Assembly (NCBI RefSeq): GCF_022229015.1
Contig: NZ_JAKKFF010000075.1
Span: 44,722-108,721 of the forward strand
DNA length: 64,000 nucleotides
Direction: 5' to 3'
Origin: Micromonospora foliorum
Lineage (GTDB): Bacteria > Actinomycetota > Actinomycetes > Mycobacteriales > Micromonosporaceae
The notes beneath the pieces are model-generated. The model had not been told where the DNA came from and did not search any database. It saw only the letters and a program-made list of their open reading frames with translations. Shown here piece by piece: positions 17,714 to 28,598 of the stretch. Position 1 is the first letter of the stretch. Each line of letters begins with the position of its first letter. The position numbers and the translations under genes are program-made.

Positions 17714-18484
17714 ATGACGCCACCGCAGGAGACAGCCCTGAACAGCCCGGCAACCCCAGCGTGGGTGCGTCGGCCGACCAACCTCGCCAGGGCGGTCACC
17801 GCCGAACTGGTGGAGCGCATCGTCCGCGGCGTACACCCGTCCGGGACCTCCCTGCCCCCCGAGCCGATCCTCTGCGAGACCTTCGGCGTGAGCCGGACCG
17901 TCGTCCGGGAAGCGGTGAAGATCCTTCAGGAGAAGGGGCTGGTGCAGGTCCGCCAGGGCGCCGGCACCATGGTCACCCCACCCTCACAGTGGGACATGCT
18001 CGACGAGCTGGTCCTCGCGGCCACCATCGCGGTGGACGACAGCCTCGCCATCCTCGACGACCTGGTCGTCACCCGACGGGTGCTGGAGTCCGACATGGCG
18101 AACGTCGCCGCCCGCCTCGCCGACACCGAGACCGTGGACCGACTGCGGGCCATGGTGGACCGGATGGACGAACTCGTCGACGACCACGTCACCTACCACG
18201 ACCACGACCGGGCCTTCCACGACACGATCATGCAGGCATCCGGGAACCGCATCGCCCGTGGCGTCGTCCGCGCACTGGAGAGCCAGGTCATCAACACCGC
18301 CCGCTACATGGGCCGGACGGAACGCGCGTTGTGCGTGGCGTCCAACCAGGGTCACCGACGCATCTACGAACGCATCGCCGCCCACGACTCCAATGGTGCC
18401 GCCGAGGCGATGTTCACCCACATCACCGAGGCCTGGCTGGTCCGCCGCAGCGGCTCGGGGAGCCCGGTCCGCCTCGAACGCTGA
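17714..18484 (+). CDS. GntR family transcriptional regulator (FadR subfamily)
   Basis: 256 residues from ATG 17714, preceded by GGAGGGGGAC. N-terminal winged helix (LARAVTAELVERIVRGVHPSGTSLPPEPILCETFGVSRTVVREAVKILQEKGLVQVRQGAGTMV) and an all-helical FCD ligand domain with the metal/effector residues Asp and His in HDRAFHDTIMQASGN. It is divergent from the CUT1 importer-dehydratase operon, so it very probably controls it in response to the sugar acid. The palindrome in the shared intergenic region also appears before the ricin-esterase gene and the second GH54 gene, suggesting a wider regulon. Confidence 0.88.
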   Translation: MTPPQETALNSPATPAWVRRPTNLARAVTAELVERIVRGVHPSGTSLPPEPILCETFGVSRTVVREAVKILQEKGLVQVRQGAGTMVTPPSQWDMLDELVLAATIAVDDSLAILDDLVVTRRVLESDMANVAARLADTETVDRLRAMVDRMDELVDDHVTYHDHDRAFHDTIMQASGNRIARGVVRALESQVINTARYMGRTERALCVASNQGHRRIYERIAAHDSNGAAEAMFTHITEAWLVRRSGSGSPVRLER

Positions 18485-18502
18485 CCGTCCCGGGCAGACC
18501 AA

Positions 18503-18537
18503 CGGCGCCCACCCCCGAGGTACGGGAGCGGGCGCCG
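18503..18537. terminator. Hairpin between convergent regulator and esterase genes
   Basis: CGGCGCCC (18503-18510) pairs with GGGCGCCG (18530-18537) across a 19-nt loop, in the 73-bp gap between the stops of the GntR gene (plus) and the ricin-esterase gene (minus). A bidirectional terminator is likely; no T-tract follows. Confidence 0.55.
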
Positions 18538-18557
18538 CCGGCTGCGACCGACCAGGG

Positions 18558-19940
18558 TCACGAGAACTGGGCGAAGAACCTCCAGATCTCACCCTTGGTC
18601 CAGGTCGTGATGCCGCTCTCGGCGTAGGTGCCGTCCACCGGGCCGGGCATGTGACCGTTGTCGTACGCGGCCCACTGCACCGGGTAACCAGCCCGGCAAC
18701 CGGAGTAGGCGGTCGTGATGTGCGTACGGCTGCCGCCGGCCGGCTCGCGCGGGCTCTGCGCGGTGCAACCGTTGTTGCGGACGAAGGTGTCGCGCAGCGC
18801 CCTGCCCTGGGAGATGTTCAGGACGTTGTCCGTGATGCCGTGCAGACCGAAGTACGCGATCGGCTGCGTACCGCCGCTGCACCCGCTGATCTGCGCGCCG
18901 GAGATGACCGCGACGGCCCGGAAGACGGTGGCCCGCGCGCAGGCGACGGCGTAGCTCATGCCGCCACCCCAGCTGAAGCCGAGCGCGAACCGCTGCCGCG
19001 GGTTGACGCAGAGGCTGCTCTCGATCCGGCTGATCATGTCGTCGACGAAGGTGATGTCCTCACCGCCGGAGTTGCCCCAGCCGTTGCCGAAGCCCTGGGG
19101 CGCCACCAGGATCGCGCTGTTGTTCGACTGCTCCTGCTGCCCGTAGTAGGACCACGCGGTCCCGCTGGTGCCGCCGGAGGAGATCTCCTGCATCGTGCCG
19201 CCCCTCCAGTGGAAGGCGAAGATCAGGCGGTAGGGGTTGCTGTTGTTGTAGTTGGCGGGCACCCGCAGGATGAAGGTTCGGCTCTTGCCGTTGCTCTGGA
19301 TCGTGTGCGTGCCGCTGGCCAGCGTCGGCGCCTTGCCGCACCCGCTACCACCCGACGGCGGTGGGTTGCCGCCGTCGACGGGGACGAGTTGCCACTGCTG
19401 GTTGGTGCCGCCCCAGTCGGCGTACTGCACGACGTTCCCACCATCGGCGGTGGACGCGCCCTGCACCTCGACGGCCTTGTTGCTGTTGCGGTTGATCAGC
19501 CGAACGTAGCCACCGTCCGAGTCGGCCAGCCGGAACTGCTGGTTCGTCCCGTTGAGGTCGGCCCACTGCACGATCGCGCCGCCGTCGGCGGTGGAGAAGC
19601 CGCTGACGTCGAGCACCTTGCCCGAGTGCCGTGACTTGATCCGGTAGTAGCCACCCCCGGAGTCGACGAACTGCCACTGCTGGTTGGCGCCGTCGTTGCG
19701 CGTCCACTGGCTGATCCGTGCGCCGTCGTTGGTGGCCGAGGCGTACAGGTCCAACGCCTTGCCGCTGTTCCGGTTCACCAGGGCGTACCAGGCGTTGGTG
19801 TCCACGGTCGCTGCCGCCGCAGGCGCCGCGTTGACCGCGACGAGTGTGCTGGCTGCCATGACCGCGGCCGCCGCCGCGGCCAACCCTGACCGCCAACGTC
19901 TCTGTCGAGAGGCGGGACGAGCCTCACCGAGGGCTTTCAT
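18558..19940 (-). CDS. Secreted ricin-domain esterase (feruloyl/acetylxylan esterase-like, CE1-type)
   Basis: 460 residues. Signal peptide (RWRSGLAAAAAAVMAASTLVAVNAAPAAAA), an N-terminal ricin B / CBM13 trefoil (about 45-185, three NQQW/F repeats), then a PHB-depolymerase/LpqC-type alpha/beta hydrolase: GTHTIQSNGKSRTFILRVP, FAFHWRGG oxyanion region, nucleophile GFSWGGGM, and a C-terminal His in YDNGHMPGP. Enzymes of this type release ferulic or acetyl groups from xylan. The ricin domain is nearly identical to the one at the C-terminus of the neighbouring GH10 xylanase, pointing to domain copying. The promoter carries the TGACGT-N3-ACGTC operator. Confidence 0.86.
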   Translation of the reverse strand: MKALGEARPASRQRRWRSGLAAAAAAVMAASTLVAVNAAPAAAATVDTNAWYALVNRNSGKALDLYASATNDGARISQWTRNDGANQQWQFVDSGGGYYRIKSRHSGKVLDVSGFSTADGGAIVQWADLNGTNQQFRLADSDGGYVRLINRNSNKAVEVQGASTADGGNVVQYADWGGTNQQWQLVPVDGGNPPPSGGSGCGKAPTLASGTHTIQSNGKSRTFILRVPANYNNSNPYRLIFAFHWRGGTMQEISSGGTSGTAWSYYGQQEQSNNSAILVAPQGFGNGWGNSGGEDITFVDDMISRIESSLCVNPRQRFALGFSWGGGMSYAVACARATVFRAVAVISGAQISGCSGGTQPIAYFGLHGITDNVLNISQGRALRDTFVRNNGCTAQSPREPAGGSRTHITTAYSGCRAGYPVQWAAYDNGHMPGPVDGTYAESGITTWTKGEIWRFFAQFS

Positions 19941-20367
19941 GGTCCACTCCTTCGATCGGGGTCACCCACGAGCGGAACGCCCGCGCGTGCCCTGGCGTGC
20001 GTGCCGGCGTCCTGGTGGTGGCGTCAGCACGTCTGGGGTGTTGGGTGCGGGCATCCTGCGGCCAGCGGCGCACGTCGATGGCGATGCCACGAACCGGGCT
20101 TCGAAGCAGGCCCGCGCCAGACCGCGCGGTGCGACGTTCTGGTTCCCGGCGACCGCGTGGCCCGCGGGTGAAAATTAACGGGAAAGACGTCATACGTCAA
20201 ATGATTGCTGTCGATCCGGTCGATTGACCGGCAACGACAATCTGGCGGTCACGGCGGCCCGCCCCGGACGGGGCGGGCCGTCGTTCGTCACGCCTCGCCC
20301 GGGCGGGCGCCGGCCGGATCCCGATCGGCCGGCAGCTCCCACTTCCCCAGGTCGATGGCGCCGGTCG
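19941..20367. promoter_or_regulatory. Esterase promoter and operator region (gene-free)
   Basis: Minus-strand promoter TTGACG-17-TAATTT: the -35 is at about 20194-20199, and the -10 reads TAATTT within the AT-rich patch at 20170-20180. The palindrome GACGT-N3-ACGTC (20186-20199, reading TGACGTATGACGTC on the minus strand) overlaps the -35. The leader to the ATG at 19940 would be about 230 nt and shows no recognised riboswitch. The xylanase terminator lies at 20255-20280. Confidence 0.62.
20255..20280 (-). terminator. Terminator of the xylanase gene
   Basis: CGGCCCGCCCC (20255-20265) pairs perfectly with GGGGCGGGCCG (20270-20280) around a GGAC tetraloop, about 90 bp downstream of the xylanase stop and upstream of the esterase promoter. 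Confidence 0.7.
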
Positions 20368-22283
<1,916 letters not shown>

Positions 22284-23291
22284 TCACGGGCACCCGGTGG
22301 CCGAGCCACTCGGAGACCGCTGCGCCGGCGCCACCTCGGCGCGCACTCCGGCGATCAGGTCGGCGGTGGTGTGGGCCTCGATGCCGGGCTGTGCGGCGTC
22401 GGCGAATCGCTCGACGACCGCCCGGACGTGTCGCTCCGCGGGTGCGGCGAGGCCGTCGTAGACGGCCGCGAACAGCTCCCTCGCCGGGCGCCTGAGCCAT
22501 TCGGTTGGGAGGAGCTCCACGGGCAACTGCGGATCGAGGACGGGAAAACGCCGGAAGGTGTCCATGACCTCGGTACGGGCCCGTACCGCGGCAGCACCGT
22601 CGACCTGCCCGGACAGCACTCCGGGCAACAGTGGCGTCCAACGCCGGAGGAACGCGTCGTAACTCCGGCTGATGGCCTCGATGTCCCAGGCCTCGATCGG
22701 CGCACGGTGGATGGTCGAGGCGAGCGCGGTCTGCCGCCCCCGAAACACCGTCACGGCGCCGAGGGTGAGCCGGTCGAGCTCGGCCCGAGCCGCGGGGGTC
22801 AACTCCTGCGGTGAGATCCACAAGCCGTCGTACAGCGGCGCGTAACCGAGCCACCGCAGTTGCCCCCGCAGGGCCCGGCGCTGCGTACTGCGATCCTGCG
22901 GCAGCGAGAAGGCGACGAGCGTCCAGCACCCGTCCCACCGCGCCGTCGAGGTGGTGGAGGCGAGGATCCACTGCCCTCCGGCGGAGAGGTTGGCGGCGGC
23001 GGCGTGGCTGAGCCGGTAGGAGCTGCGCCGCCCCAGTCGACTGCCCTCCAACACGCCACGGCGGGCCAACCGGCTGATCGCGGTCCGCGCTCCGGCCGTC
23101 GTCACACCGGTCTCACCGAGCAGCGCGACGATGGCGGCGGACGGGAGGGCGGCACGGGTCCGCAGCGTGTAGTCGGCCAACAGGGTCACCGCGACGCCCT
23201 GCGGTGAGTTGCCGACCTGCTTGCGAGGCAGCCGGAGGGAGTGGTCTCCATCGTCCGGATAGATCTCGTCGATGTCGAAGGGGCTTGCCAC
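22284..23291 (-). CDS. PaaX family transcriptional regulator
   Basis: 335 residues, GTG start at 23291 with GGAGCG upstream. The N-terminal winged helix (VAVTLLADYTLRTRAALPSAAIVALLGETGVTTAGARTAISRLARRGVL) and central segment (WDGCWTLVAFSLPQDRSTQRRALRGQLRWLGYAPLYDGLWISP) are typical of PaaX and its actinobacterial relatives; the C-terminal PaaX_C region has FRRFPVLDPQLPVELLPTEW. PaaX itself represses phenylacetate catabolism, but no such genes are nearby. It is divergent from an esterase that may release aromatic acids, which would fit a regulator sensing an aromatic acyl compound. That link is inference. Confidence 0.87.
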   Translation of the reverse strand: MASPFDIDEIYPDDGDHSLRLPRKQVGNSPQGVAVTLLADYTLRTRAALPSAAIVALLGETGVTTAGARTAISRLARRGVLEGSRLGRRSSYRLSHAAAANLSAGGQWILASTTSTARWDGCWTLVAFSLPQDRSTQRRALRGQLRWLGYAPLYDGLWISPQELTPAARAELDRLTLGAVTVFRGRQTALASTIHRAPIEAWDIEAISRSYDAFLRRWTPLLPGVLSGQVDGAAAVRARTEVMDTFRRFPVLDPQLPVELLPTEWLRRPARELFAAVYDGLAAPAERHVRAVVERFADAAQPGIEAHTTADLIAGVRAEVAPAQRSPSGSATGCP

Positions 23292-23540
23292 AGGCGCTCC
23301 GTGCTCCTCGGGGACAGCAGGACGACTGTAGACCGAGCGCCACGCTCCCCATAGATAGAGATACTTCGATTGACACTTGTTGGTCCGGAGGGAACACTAA
23401 ATGCCACGCGACGCCATCCGAAGCCGGGCCGGGCGAGCCACAGGTAGCGGGCCTCGTGCGACCACCGCGGGAGACGGGCACACCCGCAACCGGATCGCAC
23501 GGCCGATCCAGCCTGCACAGGCAATCGAAGGAGTCGTCCG
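23292..23540. promoter_or_regulatory. Divergent region between PaaX-like regulator and CBM2 esterase
   Basis: 249 bp without a gene. TTGACA at 23370-23375 is a good plus-strand -35, but the -10 is weak (AACACT or CACTAA 17-19 bp downstream). An AT-rich ATAGATAGAGATA stretch at 23351-23363 could hold the regulator-side promoter or operator. A strong GAAGGAG precedes the TTG start at 23541. Confidence 0.4.
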
Positions 23541-24875
23541 TTGAAGATCAGAAGGAAACTGCTGTTCGCCCTGGCCGCGTCACTGATGGCCGCCGGCCTG
23601 GTGGTCCCCACGGTCGGGCCCGCGTACGCGGCGTCGCTGACCGAGGTGACCAGCTTCGGTGACAACCCGGGCCGGATGCGCATGCACGTCTACGTGCCGG
23701 ACAACCGCCCGGCCCGGCCGGCGGTCGTGGTGGCCATGCACGGCTGCGGCGGGTCCGGCCCCGGTTTCTACTCCGGGAGCGAGTTCGCCAGCCTCGCCGA
23801 CCGCTACGGATATATCGTGATCTACCCGTCCGCCACCCAGCAGGCCGGGTTCGGCAACTGTTTCGACGTCTGGTCGGACGCCGCCAAGCGACGTGGCGGT
23901 GGCAGCGACCCGGTGTCGATCGTCTCCATGATCCGGTACGTGCAACAGCAGTACGCGGCCGACCCGGACCGGGTCTACGCCACCGGCAGTTCGTCCGGCG
24001 GCATGATGACCAACCACATGCTGGCCCTCCATCCCGACCTGTTCAAGGCCGGCGCCGCGTTCATGGGCGTGCCGTTCAACTGCTTCGCCAACGCGGCGGA
24101 CTTCCCGCCCACCAGCAGCCAGTGCACCGGCGGCACCATGAACCGGACCCCGCAGCAGTGGGGCGACGCGGTCCGCCAGGCGTACCCCGGCTACTCCGGG
24201 CCCCGCCCCCGGGTTCAGCTGTGGCACGGCACCAACGACACGCTCGTGCCGTACTCCTTGTTGCAGGAGGCGATCGAGCAGTGGACCAACGTGTTCGGGC
24301 TGAGCCAGACACCCACCTCCACCGACACGCCCCAGGCCAACTGGAACCGGCGCCGGTACGCCGACAGCGGCGGCACCGTCCAGGTCGAGGCGTACAGCAT
24401 CCAGGGGGCCGGGCACAGCCTGCCCTCCGGCGGCATGGCCGCGTCCGCCATCGCGTTCTTCGGACTGACCGACCCCACGACGCCGCCCCCGACCACGCCG
24501 CCCCCGACCACGCCACCGCCGACCACCCCGCCGCCAACCACTCCACCGCCGGCCTCCGGCGCCTGTCAGGTGACGGTCGACGTGAACGCCTGGAACACCG
24601 GGCTGACCGAGAACATCACCGTCACGAACACCGGCACCAGCGCCGTCAACGGTTGGTCCCTGGTCTTCACCCTGCCGGGCGGGCAGACCATCACCTCGGG
24701 CTGGAACGCCACCTACTCCCCCAACTCGGGGCAGGTGACAGCCCGGAACGTCGCCTACAACGGCGGCATTCCCGCCAACGGCTCGGTGAGCTTCGGCTTC
24801 CAGGCCACCCACACCGGTAACAACGCCCGACCGTCCTCGTTCACCCTCAACGGCGCGTCCTGCACGGTCGCCTGA
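23541..24875 (+). CDS. Secreted PHB-depolymerase-family esterase with CBM2 (acetylxylan/feruloyl esterase-like)
   Basis: 444 residues starting at TTG 23541, with GAAGGAG seven bases upstream. Signal peptide MKIRRKLLFALAASLMAAGL...AYA. The catalytic domain (about 35-310) shows VVVAMHGCGGSG (oxyanion), nucleophile Ser in ATGSSSGGMM, Asp in LWHGTNDTLVP and His in GAGHSLPSGG. A Thr-Pro linker (about 312-335) leads to a CBM2 (about 338-444; CQVTVDVNAWNTGLTENITVTN, paired cysteines near both ends) that binds cellulose or xylan. Family members of esterase_phb type deacetylate or deferuloylate xylan. It is divergent from the PaaX-like gene. Confidence 0.88.
   Translation: MKIRRKLLFALAASLMAAGLVVPTVGPAYAASLTEVTSFGDNPGRMRMHVYVPDNRPARPAVVVAMHGCGGSGPGFYSGSEFASLADRYGYIVIYPSATQQAGFGNCFDVWSDAAKRRGGGSDPVSIVSMIRYVQQQYAADPDRVYATGSSSGGMMTNHMLALHPDLFKAGAAFMGVPFNCFANAADFPPTSSQCTGGTMNRTPQQWGDAVRQAYPGYSGPRPRVQLWHGTNDTLVPYSLLQEAIEQWTNVFGLSQTPTSTDTPQANWNRRRYADSGGTVQVEAYSIQGAGHSLPSGGMAASAIAFFGLTDPTTPPPTTPPPTTPPPTTPPPTTPPPASGACQVTVDVNAWNTGLTENITVTNTGTSAVNGWSLVFTLPGGQTITSGWNATYSPNSGQVTARNVAYNGGIPANGSVSFGFQATHTGNNARPSSFTLNGASCTVA
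24474..24550 (+). repeat. Tandem 15-bp repeats encoding the Pro-Thr linker
   Basis: Five imperfect copies of a 15-bp unit read TPPPT in the linker between esterase and CBM2. This is a coding low-complexity linker, not a regulatory array. Copy number is likely to vary between strains. Confidence 0.8.
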
Positions 24876-24898
24876 GACCGGGTCGACGTCCACCCGAG

Positions 24899-24935
24899 CG
24901 TGCGTCGGTCACCACGAGGTGGTGACCGACGCACG
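24899..24935. terminator. Perfect 16-bp hairpin between convergent genes
   Basis: Arms 24899-24914 and 24920-24935 are exactly complementary around a 5-nt loop, between the stop of the CBM2 esterase (plus) and the stop of the ricin-GH54 gene (minus). A strong bidirectional terminator. Confidence 0.85.
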
Positions 24936-24957
24936 ACTCGTTCGGGCGTCGCCGGGA

Positions 24958-26526
24958 TCAGCGGTAACCGGCGGTCACCACGCTGGCCTGCACGGCGTTC
25001 TCGGTCGCGTCGGACGGATAGCCGGCGACCATGGCCCCCTCGTAGAAGGTGCCGGCGCTCAGGTTGGCGCCGCCGTCGGGCTTGCAGCAGTCACCGCCAC
25101 TGCCCAGGATGATCGCGCCCTGCTTCTTCATCGGGCTGTATCCGGGCGGGAGCGAGCCGTCGTACAGCGTGTAGAGGCTGCCGGCCTGCGCGTCGCTGCC
25201 CTTGATGGCGAAGCGGGACGTGCCGTTGTTCTTGAGCGTCGCGGTGACGAACTTGCTGGTGAACGCCCGTTGGTTCGGGTTCCAGGAGCTGCTGCCGCCC
25301 GGGAAGAGACCCCATTCGAGGTCGGCCTGCACCCAGGGGCCGCTGCCGGAGCAGCCGCCGAACCAGCACTGCTTGCTGAAGTTGATGGCGTCCATCGCCC
25401 CCGCGGCGTCGGCCTTCCGGGTCGTCTCGCTGTTGCCGTAGTCGAAGCAACAGCCGCTGTTGACGTGGGTTCCGCTGGTCACCATGTACATGCCCTCGGG
25501 CGCCGCGCCGGTCGGTACGCCGGTGAGGTGCCCGTCGCGCCAGTAGCTGTTGCCGGGATTGATGTAGAGCGAGTACGCCTTCGCGCCGCCCACGGTCAGC
25601 GACTCCGAGGTCGCGATCGCCGGCTTGCTCTGTGGGGAGCCCGGAACGACGCTCGACCCCTGGTACCAGAGGTCGTTCCCGCGCCCGGACTGGTCGAAGA
25701 CGACCGTGATCACGCAGGTCGTGCCGGTGCAGAACGAGTCCTGTGTGGCCGCGTTGGCGGTGCCGCCGGTACCCGTCAGCCCGATGTTGCGGGTCGTGTT
25801 GTCCGACGAGCGTCGAACCTGGTAGAGGTTGCCGGCGTACGCCTCGTAGAGCGCCCGCGTCGTGCTGTGCGCCGCGATGCACGGGGTGCCGCCGGAGGCG
25901 TAGATGTCGCACGGGCGTGCGCCGGTCGGCGGGTTGGTCGGCGGCGGGGTGGTGGTCGGCGAGGCCCACTGCTGGTTGGCGCCACCGTTGCAGGCCCAGA
26001 GGATGATTTTGGTGCCGTTCGCGGTGGCGGCGGCGTTGGCGTCGAGACAGAGCCCCGACTGCACGCCGGTGATGGTGCCGTTGCTGTTCACGTTCCACTG
26101 CTGGTTGTTCTGGCCGTTGCAGTCCCAGATGATCGCCTGGGTGCCGTTGGTGGTGCCGCGGCCGGAGGCGTCCAGGCACTTGTTGCCGTACACCTGGAGT
26201 TGCTTTGTCGACGTCCACGTCCAGGTCTGGCCGGCAGTGCCGTTGCAGTCCCAGAGTTGCGTCTGGGTGCCGTTGGTGGTGCTGGAGTTGGGCACCTCGA
26301 GGCAGCGGCCGGACGGCGTACCGATGATCGGGGTGCTCTGCCCCGGCACGATGGCGGCCGCCAAGGCGGCGGCCTCGGCGATCGGTGCCGGGGCACCGGG
26401 GGTGGCGCCGATGCCGACGAGAACGCCGACCAGCGCACCCGCCAGGGCGGTCAGACGTCCGGCGCGCTGACGTCTCGGGATGGGATCACGGGCCTTTCCT
26501 GGCCCGACGGGGGACGGGGTTCGCAC
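24958..26526 (-). CDS. Secreted alpha-L-arabinofuranosidase, N-terminal ricin CBM13 + GH54
   Basis: 522 residues from GTG 26526, preceded by GAGGAG; a longer upstream frame would run through the promoter and operator and is rejected. Signal/anchor segment LTALAGALVGVLVGIGA, a ricin trefoil (about 60-195, NQQW motifs), a Thr-Pro linker, then the GH54 catalytic domain starting [27 protein letters not shown]54 landmarks are the CCFDYGN cysteine pair, nucleophile region QADLEWGLF and GTFYEGAMVAGYPS. It should remove arabinofuranosyl groups from arabinan or arabinoxylan. Domain order is the reverse of its paralogue at 34887. The LacI-type operator sits at its +1. Confidence 0.9.
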   Translation of the reverse strand: MRTPSPVGPGKARDPIPRRQRAGRLTALAGALVGVLVGIGATPGAPAPIAEAAALAAAIVPGQSTPIIGTPSGRCLEVPNSSTTNGTQTQLWDCNGTAGQTWTWTSTKQLQVYGNKCLDASGRGTTNGTQAIIWDCNGQNNQQWNVNSNGTITGVQSGLCLDANAAATANGTKIILWACNGGANQQWASPTTTPPPTNPPTGARPCDIYASGGTPCIAAHSTTRALYEAYAGNLYQVRRSSDNTTRNIGLTGTGGTANAATQDSFCTGTTCVITVVFDQSGRGNDLWYQGSSVVPGSPQSKPAIATSESLTVGGAKAYSLYINPGNSYWRDGHLTGVPTGAAPEGMYMVTSGTHVNSGCCFDYGNSETTRKADAAGAMDAINFSKQCWFGGCSGSGPWVQADLEWGLFPGGSSSWNPNQRAFTSKFVTATLKNNGTSRFAIKGSDAQAGSLYTLYDGSLPPGYSPMKKQGAIILGSGGDCCKPDGGANLSAGTFYEGAMVAGYPSDATENAVQASVVTAGYR

Positions 26527-26593
26527 GAGGTGGCTCCTCGGAGTCGTGGAAGCGCGGTGGGGTGTCGACGCGCCACGGAGGGCGGTGGCGGTG

Positions 26594-26642
26594 GCGAATC
26601 GATTCGCAGCGAATGGTATGACCTTTGTTTTATTTATGTCAA
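26594..26642 (-). promoter_or_regulatory. GH54 (24958-26526) promoter with LacI-type operator at +1
   Basis: Minus-strand TTGACA (26637-26642), an 18-bp spacer and TACCAT (26613-26618), with the perfect palindrome GCGAATCGATTCGC (26594-26607) covering the expected start site. The same layout recurs at 28599-28646 and 28710-28769, so repression by blocking initiation is likely. Confidence 0.75.
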
Positions 26643-26657
26643 TGAATGCGATAGGGG

Positions 26658-26698
26658 GGTGACGCGCTGGCCGTTGGGCGGACGGCCAGCCCGTCACC
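26658..26698 (-). terminator. Terminator of the GH-A hydrolase gene
   Basis: GGTGACG-C-GCTGGCCGT (26658-26674) pairs with ACGGCCAGC-C-CGTCACC (26682-26698). This is a 16-bp stem with one symmetric 1x1 internal loop and a 7-nt apical loop, 15 bp downstream of the stop at 26713 and upstream of the GH54 promoter. Confidence 0.8.
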
Positions 26699-26712
26699 TC
26701 CCCTCGGGACGC

Positions 26713-28548
26713 CTACCGCCCCAGGATCCGCCACGTCTGGTTCAACGGGCTGCCCTGGTTGACCGCCCTGCAGGTCCACTGGTGGACAAGCGCGCCGGCC
26801 GCCGTGGAGACCGCGTTGACATCGACACACTTGCCGCTGTGCCGCGCGACGAGTTGGTAGTCGTGCGAGTCGTTGCCCGAGTAGGTCACCTTGCGCAGCG
26901 TGAACTGCTGGTTGAGGCTGTTCAGGCAGGTCCACTGGTGCACGGCCGCGCCGTCGGCGGTGGACACGCCGCTGACGTCGAGGCACTTGCCGCTCTGCTG
27001 GTTGACCACCGTGTAGGTGTCGGCCACGCCGGCGACCGGGCGGAAGTTCCAGAGCTGCTGGTCACCGCCGTCGCAGTAGTTCTGTTGTTGGACGTTGCCG
27101 TCGGCGGTGCTCAGGCCGGCGTTGTTCAGGCACTGCTGGGAGTGCTGGGCAACCGCCACCGACTGGAAGCCACCGTCCGAGGGGGGCAGCAGCGTGACGG
27201 TGAAGGTGTCGGTCTGGTTGGTGTACGGCAGGGTCACCGTGGCGTTGTTGTTGGACACGCCGACCAGGCTGTTCGACACCGTGACCGGCCCCGCCACCGC
27301 GCCGCCGCCGTTGTGCGGAATGCGTTGGGTGAGCACCCGGACCTGGTTGTTCTGCACGATGCCGCTGGTGGTGTCCAGGCGTTGCAGGTTGACGGTCAGG
27401 TTCCCGGTGGTACGACCACCGCCGATGAGCACCTTCGCCACCCCGGCCGTCTTCGTGGCGTACGCGTCGTACGACTGACTGGGGGTCACCGCGACGATCT
27501 CCCCGACCTGGGAGGCGTAGTAGCGGTAGTTCCACCACTCCCCCTTGGGCTGGTGCTGCCCGGCCGAGTTGCGGATCAACAGGTTGCCGAGGTCGTTGTG
27601 CAGGCTGCCGCCGCTGGCCCAGTTCGCCCGCAGGCCGTCGGCCCGGGCCCGCTCCAGACGCGCGATGTACCAGGCGCCGTCGGCCGGGTTCTGCTCGTCG
27701 GGCGCGCCGTACTCGTTGATCTGGTACGGACGCGGGTGGGCGATGCCGCGCGGGTCGAGGGTGGCGTTGGCGGCGGCGACGTTGGCGACCGGGTCACCGG
27801 GCAGCGAGTGCCAGCTGATGATGTCCGGCACGGTGTTGGTCGAGCGGACGAAGTCCAGGTACTGGTTCCAGAAGGCGTGCGTGGTCGACGGTACGCAGGC
27901 GCAGCTCGGCCCGACGATGAGCTGGCTGGGGATCTCCGCCCGGATGCGCTGGTAGGTCCGCCGCCACAGTTCGAGGTACTGGGAGATCGGCCGGTTCCAG
28001 AAGATGGTGATGTTGGGTTCGTTCCAGATGTCCCACTGCACCGACAGCCCGGACGCCCGGACGTCGCTGATCAGGCGGGTCAGGAAGTTGTCGTAGTCGG
28101 TCCAGTTGCCGTTGTCACCGGGGAAGCGGGAGATTCCGGCGCCGTCGGCACCCCAGAGGTCGTGCGGCAGGATGATGAACTTCCCGCCGAGGGCGGTGGT
28201 CCGACGCGCCTGGGCGAGTGTGGAGTTCCAGCGACGGTCGTAGGTGCCGCCGACCCAGCCACTGCCCGGGAGCTGCGCGCCGCCGGCGCGCATGTACTGG
28301 AACTTGACGTCCCGGTAGAAGTGGTCGGCCGGACCGCTGGCGTTCTCGGTCATGCCGTAGATCCAGCCGGAGGCGCGGTAGGTCGGCGCACCGCTGGTGG
28401 TGGCGAAGTTGACGCTTATCGACTCGTCGGCGGCCTGGGCGGGGGACGGGACGACGGTGACGGCGGCAGCGGCGGCGAGCAGGCCGACGACGAGTCGGGC
28501 CACGAACACGCGGGCTCGTCCGGACCTGCTGCGGGACGGGGTTTTCAC
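26713..28548 (-). CDS. Secreted clan GH-A glycoside hydrolase with C-terminal ricin CBM13
   Basis: 611 residues from GTG 28548 (AAGGAG, 7-nt spacer); the frame extends upstream through the operator and is not used. Signal peptide ARVFVARLVVGLLAAAAAVTVV...AQA. The (beta/alpha)8-type catalytic part has an acid/base Glu in WDIWNEPNI and a candidate nucleophile Glu in YQINEYGAPDEQ. A beta-sandwich region follows, then a ricin trefoil (about 470-611) with CLDVSGVSTADGAAVHQW. It looks closest to GH39-like or related clan A families, but I cannot fix the family. Sharing the LacI-type operator with a GH54 arabinofuranosidase suggests an arabinose-containing substrate. Confidence 0.8.
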   Translation of the reverse strand: MKTPSRSRSGRARVFVARLVVGLLAAAAAVTVVPSPAQAADESISVNFATTSGAPTYRASGWIYGMTENASGPADHFYRDVKFQYMRAGGAQLPGSGWVGGTYDRRWNSTLAQARRTTALGGKFIILPHDLWGADGAGISRFPGDNGNWTDYDNFLTRLISDVRASGLSVQWDIWNEPNITIFWNRPISQYLELWRRTYQRIRAEIPSQLIVGPSCACVPSTTHAFWNQYLDFVRSTNTVPDIISWHSLPGDPVANVAAANATLDPRGIAHPRPYQINEYGAPDEQNPADGAWYIARLERARADGLRANWASGGSLHNDLGNLLIRNSAGQHQPKGEWWNYRYYASQVGEIVAVTPSQSYDAYATKTAGVAKVLIGGGRTTGNLTVNLQRLDTTSGIVQNNQVRVLTQRIPHNGGGAVAGPVTVSNSLVGVSNNNATVTLPYTNQTDTFTVTLLPPSDGGFQSVAVAQHSQQCLNNAGLSTADGNVQQQNYCDGGDQQLWNFRPVAGVADTYTVVNQQSGKCLDVSGVSTADGAAVHQWTCLNSLNQQFTLRKVTYSGNDSHDYQLVARHSGKCVDVNAVSTAAGALVHQWTCRAVNQGSPLNQTWRILGR

Positions 28549-28598
28549 GGGCGGCTCCTTGGTGGGGCGCGGGGGACGCTCTCCGGAGGGCAGCGCTT

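Noticed and set aside
24474..24550. Tandem 15-bp repeats as a regulatory minisatellite
   Set aside because: They are in frame and encode the Thr-Pro linker between esterase and CBM2.
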